A stretch of 64,000 bases of DNA from Ustulina deusta (GCA_023159155.1 JAJNNX010000059.1:1-64000); one strand, 5' to 3'; counted from the stretch's first letter, positions 1 through 13,118 are shown. Numbers and translations: made by a program. The notes: generated by a model from the letters alone, not told the origin.

Positions 1-1870
1 TATATATAAAAAGCAGTTATATATAGAAAATAGTTATATATAATAAGCAAACTATAAAAACCTTTCAAAAAAATAGCAATTCAATATACTATTAGACAAT
101 TCTATTAGCTATAGATTAGCTATATATTATAGTTTATATTTTCTTTACATTTAAAATTTTTTATTTTTTTTAAGTAGTTATATAGAAGTGCACTACAATC
201 AAAAAAAAAGCTAGTATTATAATAATAGTATTAACTATACACAAAGCTACTGCTAACTATATATAAAACTATTTATATAATATTAGCAATTAGCTATTAC
301 TTTAATTATATAAGCAGTATATATATGCAAAATTTTCTTACTATATAAAAATCCTCTATATAAAAGTCTTACCTTTATATAAATAGTTAAAAAGATAGAT
401 CGATATATATAGTTATTTATTTTACCCCTTTGTTATATATAATATTGTACCCCTTGGCTACCTAATAATAACTATAATTTAATAATAAAAAATATATTTA
501 GAAATATTAACTTTAAACTTTTTAGTTTTGTTGCTTTAGTTATTTTTTAATTTATTCGTTTATTTTTTAGTATTTTAAGCCCTTTTTATACTAAAAAAGC
601 TAAAATATAAAAAACTAATTGTAGCAAGTTTATAAAAAATAAAACTTTATTTAATAACTAGGTTTATAAACTAATAAAAAAACCAAATAAAAATATTATT
701 ATTTTTTAAACTAAAAATAATTAATTTTAATATATTATAAACTAATTAAAAAAATATACTAAAAGATTTATAAAAATATATTTTTATTTAATTAAAAAAT
801 TATTTAGTAATATTATTAAAATAATTTAAGCTTTATTAATAATTTATTATAATTTTAATTAAATAATTATTATTTATAAAATGTTTTAAGTTTATATATA
901 TAAAACTAATAAAAATATTAATTAGTTAAATTATAATAAAAATATAAATTATAGAACTATTTTTATATAAATGTAAATATTTTTTATAAATTATTTATCA
1001 ATATAATTATTAAATTAATATATAATACTAAACAAACGTATAAAAACTACTAATAAATTAAACTTATAAATTTAATTAAATAAAAATTTAACTTAAATAA
1101 TTAAATTTTTAGCAAACCTAACTATTAATTTTTAATAAACTTTAAAATAATTAAAATAAGATTTAATTATATAAAAAAAAAGTTTATTAAAATAATAAGA
1201 TCTATTTTATTTATAATGAAAAAAAGCATATATTAATTAACTGCTTTAACTAAAAGCTTAAAATTTTAAATATTTAACTAGCAAAAAAAACATATAATAA
1301 AAGTAACTTTAGTAGTTTATTTAATTTAAAAAATAAGTAAAACTAATAAAAGTTTTTTTATTACTTTTTTTATTTATTTTAATTAAAATATATAACTAAA
1401 ATAAATTAATAGTATTAAAATAAAAACTTTAGTTTTATATAATAGTAAAACTTATATTTTTTTAATAATTAGCTATAAGTTTATATAATAAATTAAACAA
1501 TAATTAAAAATAAAAATAGTTTGTTTAGCTACACTTTAAAAACTTTGCAACTATTAAAATAAAATAATTAGCAAAATCTATGAATATTTTAGGTTATTAA
1601 TTTTGCTTATAATATTATTATTAGTATTAAACAATTAATAAAACAAAATATTCTAATAAAAACCAAAAAATAATAATTAATTTAGTTAAATAATTTACTT
1701 TTATTAGCTTAATTTTTATTAATAATTATTATTAATCTTTTTAACTATAAATAATAAAGTATAAACCTAAAAATATAAAAAAATACTAACTAATATAATT
1801 AAATATTAAAAAAATATTATTAAATATTAAAACAACTTTTTAAAAATAAAATAATTATTTTAGATATAAC
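1..1870. other. AT-rich, gene-free block left of the LTR element
   Basis: Almost pure A/T sequence dense in TA steps, with very few CG dinucleotides and no long open frame. This composition fits a RIP-mutated repeat. The part from about 480 onward is A-rich on the plus strand, like the Gypsy relic beyond 9547. It could therefore be the other half of that relic, split by the LTR element inserted at 1871. That is an inference; no protein motif was recognised here. Confidence 0.6.
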
Positions 1871-2114
1871 TGTTAGATTTAATATTATAGAGCGTACCGC
1901 ATATATGTGTTTTGATTGCTTTTCTTTTTGTTTTTTTTTATAGGTCCTATTTTGTTTCTATAAAATATTTATCTATAAGCTCGCTAGTAAGTATAGCCTA
2001 GCTATACTTACTAAGCTACGTTGTTAAGCTATAATACTTATATAACTAAGTAATTCTATTATTTATATTTAATTAGCTTTTTTTATAACTACTAGCTATA
2101 GGCCAAATCTAACA
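1871..2114. repeat. Left LTR of the retrotransposon
   Basis: 244-bp terminal repeat bounded by the inverted ends TGTTAGATTT and AAATCTAACA. It shares long stretches with 9311-9546, including TATAAGCTCGCTA, GCTATACTTA and CTACTAGCTATAGGCCAAAT. This copy kept the TG...CA termini, whereas the right copy lost both through transitions. If the element is on the minus strand this is its 3' LTR. Confidence 0.85.
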
Positions 2115-3365
2115 TACTTTTTTAAAAAGAATTATTTTAGTAACTTTTTTTATATATGTATTAATATAGCTATAAAAGTAGTTATAAATAAATATTAAAG
2201 CATAAATAATATATAAATAATTATATAAGCTAATTTTAAATATTATATATATTATTAAGCAACTATTTAAAATATAATATAGTAAGCTTAGTAAGTAAAA
2301 ATGTTTATAAAAAATATGCTTATAACGTAATAAGCAAAAATGTTTATAAAAAAGTATGCTTATAAATATAATATATATAAGTTTATTTTTAGGATTTCTA
2401 GAGTTTTTTTATTTTTTTTTTATTTTTTTTCGTTTTTATAAAATTTTCGTAGTAAACTTTTAGACCTAAAATATTAAACACTTTACCTTTTTGCAATAAA
2501 ATCTATACTAATTTTTTTTTAGTTTTAATTATAAAATTATTTTTTATTAATATATTACTAACTATTAAAAAAAATATTTGTTATTTATAAGCTTTAAAAA
2601 AACTTTAAGTTATTTAATAAAAAGCTTGCTAATATATATAAAAAAAACTATTATAATATTTATTTTATTTTATTTTTGCTTAAATTATAATAGCTAGCGC
2701 TTATAACTAAGCTAAAACTTATAAGTGTGATATGTGGCTATTTTTTAAATTAATAATTAATAAGCTTATTATTAGTTCCGAATTATTATTATTAAATAAT
2801 AATAATATTTTTATATATTTTTTGTTTTGTTTTTTGTTTATTATTAAACTTTTAATTTATTATATTTTTACTACTACTATTACTACTACTGCTTTTTTCA
2901 TACTTTTCTGCTAAGCTTTTACTACTATTATTATTATTTTTAAAATAACTAATCTTTTGCTAGTTTTGCTTAGTACTTATTATTTAGCTTTTAGTTACGT
3001 TATTCTAGTTATGTTTATATTATTACTAATTTTATTTAGTTAAACTTCTAGTAACCAGGGTATTACGCTTACTACTATTATTTTTTATAATTATAGCTAT
3101 CTTTTATTTTCATAGTAAGCTAGTTTTTACTTAAAACTAATATTTTTAAAGATTTTTTAAAAAAATATTATATTTATAATATATTTATAGTACTTTTTAA
3201 AGTTCCTTAAATAATAACTATATTAAAACGTTTAATAATAAGTTGTAATATTTATAATATGCTTTTAAATATATATATAAACTTTTATAAATAAATTTTT
3301 TAATAATTAGTAATAAATATTAATTATAAATAATTTTGTTAATATTTGTTACGAACTAATAATAT

Positions 3366-3415
3366 AAGGGACTTGTTAGAAGAACCGAGCGCGAGGTGCA
3401 AGGAGGGGCTTCTAG
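3366..3415. other. Short GC-containing island inside the AT-rich retroelement
   Basis: About 50 bp (starting AAGGGACTTG, containing CCGAGCGCGAGG and AAGGAGGGGC) of ordinary base composition, with several CG dinucleotides, surrounded by kilobases of nearly pure A/T. It may be a segment that escaped mutation or a later insertion; its origin is not recognisable. Confidence 0.5.
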
Positions 3416-3469
3416 TACATAACTAATAAAAGAAGTATTAAAAGCTCTAGGTTACATAATAGATTATTA

Positions 3470-3590
3470 GATTACTAGTAAGCAAGTAAACCTAAGTTAT
3501 ATAATAAATTACTAGATTACTAGTAAGCAAATAAGCTTAGATTACTAGTAAAAGCATAAGCTTAGATTACTAGTAAGCAGATAAGCTAAA
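3470..3590 (+). repeat. Short tandem repeats, 25-bp period
   Basis: The word GATTACTAGTAA starts at 3470, 3515, 3540 and 3565, giving spacings of 45, 25 and 25 bp. Units continue with variants of GCAAATAAGCTTA. The array lies right after the GC-containing island within the interior of the LTR element. No function is apparent. Confidence 0.6.
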
Positions 3591-4199
3591 AAAACAAGGT
3601 TTAATTAACAAAACTTAATATTAAAAAAAAAATTTGCTATAAAGTTATAAATATATTTATTATATTTTATAGTAAATAGTTCTTTTTTTATTATTTAATT
3701 TAAATATATAAATAGTTTTTAGAACTATTTATATAGGAGTTTATTTTTTAATAAGTACTAAGCAATATAAGTATTAGATCTATTATAATATTAATTTTTT
3801 GTTAAACAAACTTTATTACTACAATACTATAGCAAACTACTATATTGGCTTGTTTAATATAGCAGGGTTGTTATAATATTAATCTTTATATTTATTATTT
3901 TTAGAATATTTTTATAAGGAACGCTAGTAATATTATTATTTAAGCTTTATGGACTATAGTCCGTACTATACTATTTTTTTATTGCTTAAAAAAAATTGTT
4001 TTTTATAAACTTTTTGCTACTTTGTAGCAAGATTAGTGCTTTTTAAGGTGGTTAAGTTTTTTTGTATTATTATTTGTTTTTTTAAGGCCTTTTTAAGCAT
4101 ATAATAATAATTTCTAATCTTTTTATTTGTTTGTTTTAAGCTTATAATTTATATTTATATATATTAAGCTTTTTATTTTAAAAACTTTTTTTTAAATAA

Positions 4200-4420
4200 T
4201 AAGTTTTTAATTTTCTAAGTTTTAGTTTAAGAACTTATATAGTTTTAGTTATTTTAAAGAATTTAGCTACTTTTATATTAGTAAGGCCTTTATAAGCCTA
4301 TTAGTAATTATATTATTAATAAATATATATTTTATTAAAATAGTTTTATTTTTAATTTTTTAGTATAGTTAGTAGTTATAAATATTAATATACTATAATT
4401 TAATATATAATAAAGTTACT
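4200..4420 (-). pseudogene. Possible reverse-transcriptase remnant of the LTR element
   Basis: Read on the minus strand, 4323-4306 gives FINNII, preceded by a lysine- and leucine-rich stretch and followed by about 20 residues and a leucine/lysine-rich segment (LNSLK, LKLYKFL) with several stops. A Gypsy RT active site reads (Y/F)xDD(I/V); D-to-N changes are what G-to-A mutation produces. In sequence this A/T-rich such a short match can arise by chance, so this is weak evidence on its own. It agrees with the minus orientation suggested by the polypurine tract. Confidence 0.3.
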
Positions 4421-7400
4421 TTTTTAATAACAAGCTTTATAATTTATTAGTTATTATATTATATATATATTTGCTAATTTTATAGTACTACTTTAAACTT
4501 ATTAATAAGTTTATTAATAAATATTACTTTTTTAGTTGCTTATACTAAAGTTAAAAGTTTTATTTTAGTAGTAAATATAGTAATAATGTTTTGTTTATTT
4601 GTTTATTAGCTAATAATATTTTAAAAAAGCTTTATAATATAAGCTTATAAGCTTTTTTAATTAAAAGTATTGTTTATAAAAAATATATTACTAGCCATTA
4701 TAAAATTAATTTTATTTTTAAATTAAAATATATAGTATTATATAAAAAATAAGTATAAAAAAAGCTTATTAGTAGCTCGGTAGTGCTTAGAAAAAAATTA
4801 TAATTAAATTATATAAATTTAAAAACTATAAATATTATATTTAGATATATTATTACTATAATATATAAAATTAATTTTATTTTTTATTAGTAATACTTAA
4901 TACTTATAAATATAAAAATCTTTTTATATAAAAAAAGCTTTTAAGTTTTGATTAAAGTAGTTATATAAGTAGTAGTTATATTATTGCGTAGCTTAGCGAT
5001 CTTTTTAATATAGGAAGCTTATAAAAGCTATAGAAGCTTTTTTTTTTCCGGATTATTTTAATTTTTAAGAACTATTATAGGTTATTATTTCTAATAAAGT
5101 TATAGTATATCTTTAGTGCAATAATTGCTTTATTCATAGTTTTTTTAGCTTTTTTGTTTATATATTATAACTATATTATTAATATATATAAATAGAAGTA
5201 TACTTTCTAAAAAGTAGTAGTAAAGTTTATAAAGTATTAATTTAAAACTTATTTTTTGTAGTAATTTAGTAAGCTTTTTTTGCTATAATAAAAGAGATTT
5301 TTAGAGCTTATATAAAGCTTGCAATACTTTAACTACTATATCTAGCTTCTAGTAGCTTAGGGGTATATATATATATAAATATTTTGGTTTAATTTAATAT
5401 TAATAAAAATATTTATAGCATTATATTGCTTAAGTTTTAGGTTAAACTTAGTAGTAATAATTATTAATATTTAAAAAAAATATTTGCTAGTATACTAGCA
5501 TAAGTATTTTTTTAGTTATTATTTAGCTATTAATCTCCCTGTACTACTAGTTAAGCTTTGTATTTTTTATAGTATTTATGCTTATTAAACTTATAAATAT
5601 AAACTTATATATAGTCTAAAATAAGTTTTTTTTATAAAGAGCGCTTTAGTATTTCTTTTTAAATATTTATTTTTTATAGCTTTATAAATAAATATATTTT
5701 ATTTGTTTAAAGTAATTTTTAAACAAATAAGTTAAAAGATTTTTATATTATTATAATAGTTATAATAGGTTTTATTAGTATTTTTCTTTTTTTTAAAGTT
5801 TGTAAGTAAACTTTTAAATAGCTAGTAGCTAGTTTACAAGCTTTTTTTTTTTTAGCAAAACTTTTAATAAAATTTTATAGCTATAATTAGTTGCATAGCA
5901 ATTAATAAGCTTTGTTAAGGGCTTTTTTCTTTCTATTAATAAAGCTTTTAATAAGATTTAATAGCTATAATTAAATATATAATAAATATTAAGCTTTTTA
6001 AGGGGTTTTTCTTTTATTAATAGAACTTTTAATAAGATTTAGCAGCTATACTTAAATTTATAATAGTTAATAGGCTTTTTTAAAGGCCTTTTTTTTTTCT
6101 AATAGAATTTTTAATAAAATTTAGTAGCTATAATTAGTTATAATAGATTTTCGAAAAGCTTTTTAATAGTTTAGCTTTTTTTGTTTTAATAACTGATTTT
6201 TTTTTTTAATAGTAGTTAATCTATATAATTTAGCTATATTAAAACTAGCTGTTTAGTAAGCTATAATAAAAACAATAAAGTTTAATTTAATAAAAGCTTA
6301 ATTTTAGTTATTAGATAGATTTTTATTTAAGCTTAAATTTAATAATATGACTTATAGTATAGCTAAATATAGTAAAGCAGCTTTTAAAGTTAATAGTAAT
6401 ATTAATAGTTTAAAAACAAATTATAGATTGGTATAAAAGTAAGAATTTTAATATAGATCTTTTAACGCTTTTTTGATTAGTTTATTCTCATTTAAGCTTT
6501 TTTTAGATTTAGTATTGTTAATATTTTTAGTATTGCTTTTTAAAGCTAAATTAATAAGCTTATTATTTTTTTATTTATTTGCTACGTTTTTTTTAGGTCT
6601 AAAGCATTTTAGTAAATAATACTATTTAATAAAGCTTTATATATTTTTTATATTATTTTAAAAAAATTATTTTAAAAATTATATTTATTATAACAATAAT
6701 CTTGTTTTTATAAAAAAACTAAATATAATAAATATTAATAAACTAGTAGTTTATTAAATATTTTATTTATATATTAAAGTTAAATTGTTTATACTTGTAT
6801 TTTTTAAGTTTAGCTTTAATAGTTATAATAAATATTATATATTTAAATATTTTTAAATAAATAATATAAAATATTTAATTATAACTAATAAAGCTTTATA
6901 AATTATTAAAATATAAATAGAATTTTTTTAATAAAGCTTACTAGCTATTAATTTGTTTAAATGTTTAGTTATATAAATATATTACTATTTAAATAATTTT
7001 AAGCAAAAAAAAAATAGAAAACTTATAACTATTCTATATTAATTTTGCTTAATATTTAATAGTTTTTTTATTTTTTTAGCTGCTTTATTACAATTTATTT
7101 TATAACCTTTTTTTATAACTACTACTAAATAGGTAGTAGCTTATTTAATGCTAGCAATTTTATTATTATATTTAATTATTTTTATTATAGTATTATAATA
7201 TATTTTAATATATTAAATATAATATTTAAAAGTTTTTTATATATTACTAGTATATTTATTATTAGTATAATAGTTCTATATATAGCTTAAGTATTAGTTA
7301 GTTTTTATAACTTTTAAACAAATATTTTAAATTATTTTATAGTAAGCTTTAGATTTATTATATATTATATAGTTAATAGTTCTAACTTTATTATTAAAAT

Positions 7401-9310
7401 ATAACATAATTATTGCTTTTTTTATATAACTTAATAATTATTTTAAAAGTTCTAGGTTTATATATTCTAGTTATTAGTATTACTTATATAAGCTAGCTTA
7501 AAACTTTAAAAAGCATTTTATATAAAAATTTAATAAGTTTTTTTATATATAAAATATTTATTTAATTAAATGTTTTAAAATATATTTTATTATATATTAG
7601 CTATATATTTAGGTTAAAAAATATAAAGGTTTTTTTTAGTAATATTTTAAAAGATTAAACTTAAGTTTATTATTTTAGTATATATTTATTTAATTTAAAG
7701 TTTATAAAAAACTAAATTAGTAGCTATATTTAAACAAAAAGCAATATTATATAATTAATATATAACTATATTATATAAACTATAAGCTTTAATATTAATT
7801 TTACTATAGCTATAAATATAGATTATATTATTTTTTATAAATATTATATTTTTTAAATTAATATTTTTTAACCATATAAAATAATATATTTAATTAAATA
7901 TATAAATAATTAATTTAGAGTTTATTATACCTAAATTATATAGTTTATATATTTTAGCAAACTTTTTATTACTAAAAAATAAGTTTGCTACTTTAGCTAT
8001 AAAAAGTTTTCAAAATTAATTTTTTAAAAAGTTATTTTTTAAAACGTTAAATTTTACTTATTTTTTTTTTTGCTTTTATGCTTTTTTTATAGCTTGTTTA
8101 ATATTTTTTTTAGTAGTTATTTATAATTTAGCTATTTTATTAATGCTATAATTAAATTTTTAGCTTTTTAGTTATAGTTTTATAAATATAAACTAATAAT
8201 TTAAAATATAGTAATAGCTATAATATATAATGCAATTTTTTATATTTAGGTTTTTTTTTTAGCTTTAGTTTTTATATTAACGCAAAAATATTTTATAAAA
8301 AAAAATTTAGCGGTTTTTTTTTAGTTATTTTAATAACTTTTATAGCTATTATTGTTTTAGTATTATTAGTTTTTATAACTTTAATAGGTTTGCTTTAAAT
8401 AATTCTTTTTTAAATTGTTTATAAAATTATCCAAATTAAATTAATTATTAAATAGTTTAAAAGTATTAAAAATATTTTTTTTAATATTCTTTCTAGCTAT
8501 ATAAGTTATATTTAAAATTATAAGTTTTTAGTATGGTTTAGTTATAATAATCTAATATTATAAAATATTATTTATAATAATACTATAATAAATATTTTAA
8601 AAAAATATAGCTTAAGCTAAGTATATATTTTATAAAGCTTTTTTTAAATTAATAATAAATTTAAACAATTTAAATATTATAGATTTTTTTAAATAAGCTT
8701 TAAAAACTTCATAAAGCTATTTATTTGCTTATTTAGCTAGATCTTTAATAAGTTTTCTAGCTATAAAATTTATAAACGTTTTATAATTAGTTTTATATTT
8801 AAACTATAAAACATTCTAAGCTATATTTTTAAGTTTTTTTAAATTATTATATTAATAATTAATAGTTGTATTAACTTTTATATATATTAAGCAATAGTTT
8901 AAATAAACTATTTTTTATATTTATTTAGTAAACTTAGTAAGTTTAGTGTAATAAGTAGTATAATACTTAAAAATAATTTTATACTATTATTTAGTGTTTT
9001 AGTATAGTACTTTTTAGCGTTTGTTAGTTTTATATATATTGCAATAAAAAAATTAATACTTATAAAAAAAAGACATTAGGCTATTAATAACACTTTTAAT
9101 TAAATAAGCTATAAGGCTTGTTTTTTTTTAGGACTATATATTTTTAAAAGTTATAGCTATAAACGCTAGTTGTAAAGTTTTTTTTTATAATAAAAAACTA
9201 TTTAAAAAGTTAAAAGTAGTAGTATTTTGTTTTAATATAATAGCAATTTTTAAATTTTTTTAGCTAAAGATTGCTTGTAATAAAATATAAAGATTAATAA
9301 AACTTTTAAT

Positions 9311-9546
9311 TATTAGATTTAGTATTATAAAACGTACTATATATATATATTTTAACGGCTTTTTTTTTTATATAAGTCTTATTTTGTTTTTATAAAGTAT
9401 TTATTTATAAGCTCGCTAATAAGTATAGCTTAGCTATACTTATTAAGCTATATTGTTAAGTTATAACGCTTATATAACTAAGTGATCCTATTATCTATGC
9501 TTAATTAGCTCTCTTTATAGCTACTAGCTATAGGCCAAATCTAATA
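9311..9546. repeat. Right LTR of the retrotransposon
   Basis: 236-bp partner of the left LTR. The TG start reads TA and the CA end reads TA, both transitions of the kind RIP makes. It is followed directly by the second copy of the ATAAC target duplication. Differences between the two LTRs are largely C/T and G/A, so they reflect mutation more than insertion age. Confidence 0.85.
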
Positions 9547-10322
9547 ATAACTAAGACTAAAAAAATATTAAAAAAGCCTAGGATCTTTAAACCTAAAACA
9601 AAAAAAGTTCATATAGTAACCCTTAAAAAAGAATTTAAGCTACTATTAAAAAAATTATGCAAAATCTTGAGAATTATTTCTATTAAAATAAATAAAAGCA
9701 ACTAGCTAAAAAAACTTTAAAAAAGCCTATGATAATTAAATTTATAATAATTAAAAATAATTATATTAAACTATTTAAAAATAATTTAAAAATAATTAAT
9801 ATTTTATAAAAAAAATAAACTTAGATTAATTAAGTAGTACTATAAAAGATTTTTAATAATAAACTAATTTTATTTTAAAAAAAAACTTTAAGTATATAAA
9901 ATTAATGCAAAATTTTTTATTTTTTTAATTATTATATTTAAAAAAGTTTTTTTTGAAAAAAAATCTAAAATTTTATTATTATTATAACTAAGATTTAATA
10001 TAATACTAGAACTTAATAGCAAAAAATATACTTTAAAGCTTTATTAATATTAAATATTTATATAATTTAATTTATTTAAAAAAAAGTTTATAAATAAGCT
10101 ACTAACTATAAATTTTATTAAATAAAATATAAACTTAAATATTACTTTTGTTTTATTTATATTTAAATTTAAATTAATTATTAATAAAAAAATATATATT
10201 TAAAAAATAAAATTATACTAGTTTTAAATATTAGTAGTATTATATTTAATTATTATAATATAACTTATTTTATAAAATTAAATATTATTAAAGCTTTTTA
10301 TTAATTACTATTAATTTCAAAA

Positions 10323-10830
10323 TTATACTATTTTTTTTTTAAACTTATAAAAAAAAATTTTAATAAAAAGTTTTATTATTTAGTTTAAAAATAAAACCTG
10401 CTCAATAATAAGCTTTTATTAATATATAAATCTAAAAAAATTTTAAATAAATTTATAAGCGTTTATATAAATAATATTCTGATTTATTTTAAAACTAAAA
10501 AATAGCACTAGACCTATTACAAACAAATAATTTATTGCTTATATTAAACTAAATATTAAAAAAATATTAAAAATTTTTGTTTTAATATATGTATTATTAA
10601 TTATTTAAAAATAGTTATAAAAAGTAAAATAAAAGTTTTATTTTATTTTATTAAAATTTTAATAATTTTAAAAATACTAAATTAATTTAGTTATTTTTTA
10701 AGTTTTATAACTATATTTATATATTTATTTATTATATTAATAAAATAACTATTTTTTTAAATTAATTATTAAAAAAAAGTAAACTATTTATAATTGGACT
10801 AAAATAAAAATAAGTTTTTAAATATATAAA
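10323..10830 (+). pseudogene. Gypsy reverse transcriptase / RNase H junction, RIP-inactivated
   Basis: Reading codons from 10323, a block around 10374-10460 (FYYLV, later KFIS) leads into VYINNILIYFKTKK at 10461-10502 and then a stop. This follows the Gypsy RT core around its YxDD active site, with both aspartates as asparagine and a likely serine as phenylalanine, all G-to-A or C-to-T changes. Further downstream, in another frame, a segment reading FLSFITIF...LFI and later KKVNYL resembles the conserved connection segment of Gypsy elements (FLGF, YRRFI, KK, W). Many stops are TAA or TAG where glutamine codons are expected. Two successive motifs at the right spacing make this firmer than the minus-strand remnant near 4.3 kb. 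Confidence 0.6.
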
Positions 10831-12787
10831 GCTACTAGTATATAAAATATTAGTTTTAGTTTTTTTTAAACTTAATTAACTAATATAAATAAAAATAAAT
10901 ATTTTATATAATATAATAAGAAAAATTATTTAGTAATAATAAAAAAATATAAATTAAATAAACTTACTTAATTTAAAATTATAAACTTTTAGTAATAATA
11001 TAAACTTTAAAATATTATTACTTAAAGTTTTTTAAAACTAAGTTTTATTATATATTTTAAATAAATAGATTTTATTAATATAATACATTTATTAGGCTAA
11101 TTTTTTATGAAATTTTAATATTATTTTTTAATACTAATTAAAATAAAAAAACATACTAGCTAATATTTTGTTAAAAAAAAATAGTAAAACTTTTTATAAT
11201 AAAAACTAAAAAAAAAATAATAATATTAGTTCTTTTTAATAGAATATTAGGTCCTATATTAACTATAAACTTTTTATTTCATATTTTTTTTAAAAACTAA
11301 CCTAATAAACTTAATTAAACAAAAAAACTAGTTATAAAATCTAAAAAATAAAAATAAAAAATTATATATATTTAAAATTATTTTAAATAAAACTATTTTT
11401 TTATATAGCTTTAATTTAAAAAGTTTATATATTTTTAATTATTATAAATTAAAATTAATATAAAATAATTAAAATATTAAAATAAAAATATTATTAGTTT
11501 TATTTAAAATATAATTATAAATAATATATATATAATTATTATAACTATAAAAAAAACAAAATATTATAAAATAAAACTTTTAGTTAGTTTTATTTATTGT
11601 TTATATTAGCTATAGTATAGCAATATATAATAATAAATAGTAAAAATATATTACTTAACTAATAAAATTATAACTATATATAAATATTTATAAATAAGTT
11701 TAGCTATTTAATAATAATTTTATTTAATAAAAAAATAAATATTATAAAATTACTAGCTATATAATATTATAAAAGTTTATATAGATTTTTTAATATATTA
11801 GATATATAAATATTAAATATTATTTTAATAATATTTACTATTTTTAAACCTAAAAAATAATAAAATTAATTAATTAAAAACTAGATTAATAATTTTATTT
11901 TTATATTAATAAATATTAAAATAACTAAAATATTTATTTTTTGTTTTAGATTTTATATATAATTTTTTATAATATTCATTAATTAATATATTGCTATTAA
12001 AAATAGTAATAAAAATTAATATATAAAGCTTTTTAATAATAAATTTTAATATTAAGCAATAAATATTTAAAAATAATATAAGCTATAAGCTAATAAAAAA
12101 AAACGCTTAATAAATTTTAAAATAAAAAATAAAAACTTTTTAGAAAAAAAAAAGTTTTATAATATAAATACTAACTATTAAATTAAACTTTTAATTAGTT
12201 AAACTTTTTAAAATTTTAAAAAAATAAAAATTTAGTTATATTTTTAATTTATTTAATTTTTATAAAATAAAAACCTTATTTTATGCTAATTAATTATAAA
12301 AAATAAATAATAATTTTTTATTTTAATAAATTTAGTTATTATTTTTAGCTAAAAATATTAATAATAAAACAAAATTTAAAATTAAACAAATAAAACAATT
12401 AAAAATATATAAAAAAAATAAAAAATTATAATATTAAATTATTTAAAAAAACTATAATTTTAATAATATTTAGTATATAACTTAAATTTTTAAAAATATA
12501 CTAATTAAGCTTGATTAACTTTATAAAATTTATAAAAAAGTTTTTAGATTTTTTATAAAATTATAAAAATAAATATATATAATAGTAGCTAATAAATTTA
12601 CAAATAATTATAAAAACAATAATAAAGCAATATAATATAAAAAAACTATATAAATTTAATATTATTAATAATTTTAAATTAAAACTATATTTAAACTTTT
12701 AGTTTTAAAAAAAATTAGTATAATAATTAATATAGTTTTAATAAAACTTATAAAAATTTTAAACCTATATAATAATAAAATAAAAAG

Positions 12788-12950
12788 TTTATATATAAAC
12801 TAACTTATAATTTTATAGTTATATATATAAAGTTTATATCTATTTATTTTATAAACTTTAAATTTTTTTTTCTTTTTTTTTTAGCTTAGAGTTTTTATTT
12901 ATAATATTAATAAACTAGCTATAAAAGCTTTACTTAACTAATTATAACAC
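12788..12950 (-). repeat. Partial inverted copy of the 13.1-13.8 kb repeat
   Basis: The reverse complement of this segment matches the middle of the tandem units downstream. Matching landmarks are AAGTTTATATCTATTTATT, the T-run followed by AGCTTA, and ATAATATTAATAAACTAG. It therefore forms an inverted repeat with 13119-13459 and 13468-13815. Confidence 0.65.
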
Positions 12951-13118
12951 TTAAAACGTTTAAAAAAAAGTCTAGTATAAAAAAAAAATTTTTAAATTAT
13001 TTTAATTATTTAAAAACTAAAAATAAATTTAAAATATTTATAATTAAATTTTTTATAAATTATTAGTTTTTAAATAATATAAAAATTAAAAGTTTTTTTA
13101 AAATTATATTAAAATTAG

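Larger units (their letters stand above)
1871..9546 (-). mobile_element. Complete RIP-degraded LTR retrotransposon (7.7 kb)
   Basis: Two related terminal repeats of 244 and 236 bp lie 7.2 kb apart. The left copy starts TGTTAGATTT and ends AAATCTAACA. The right copy has the same ends with one G-to-A and one C-to-T change (TATTAGATTT, AAATCTAATA). The five bases before the left copy (1866-1870, ATAAC) are repeated exactly after the right copy (9547-9551), as expected for an integrase target duplication. The interior is full of stops in all frames and almost pure A/T. Minus orientation is favoured for three reasons: read on the minus strand, a purine run (AAAAAAAGTA) directly abuts the left LTR as a polypurine tract would; the minus strand is the A-rich strand over much of the interior; and a possible reverse-transcriptase FINNI remnant lies at 4306-4323 on that strand. 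Element structure is strong; orientation and Gypsy membership are only moderate. Confidence 0.85.
9552..13110 (+). mobile_element. Gypsy-type retrotransposon relic, RIP-degraded
   Basis: A-rich plus-strand sequence with no intact frame. Its identity comes from the reverse-transcriptase footprint at 10323-10830, annotated separately. Ends were not found; the tandem repeats from 13119 may belong to its 3' side. The LTR element at 1871-9546 ends exactly where this block begins, so nesting of that element inside this one is possible. Integrase and gag regions cannot be picked out by eye. Confidence 0.5.

Noticed and set aside
2732..2914. 60-codon open frame within the AT-rich block
   Set aside because: Composed of Phe, Ile, Leu, Tyr and Asn as random A/T codons give; it lies inside the retroelement interior with no family pattern.
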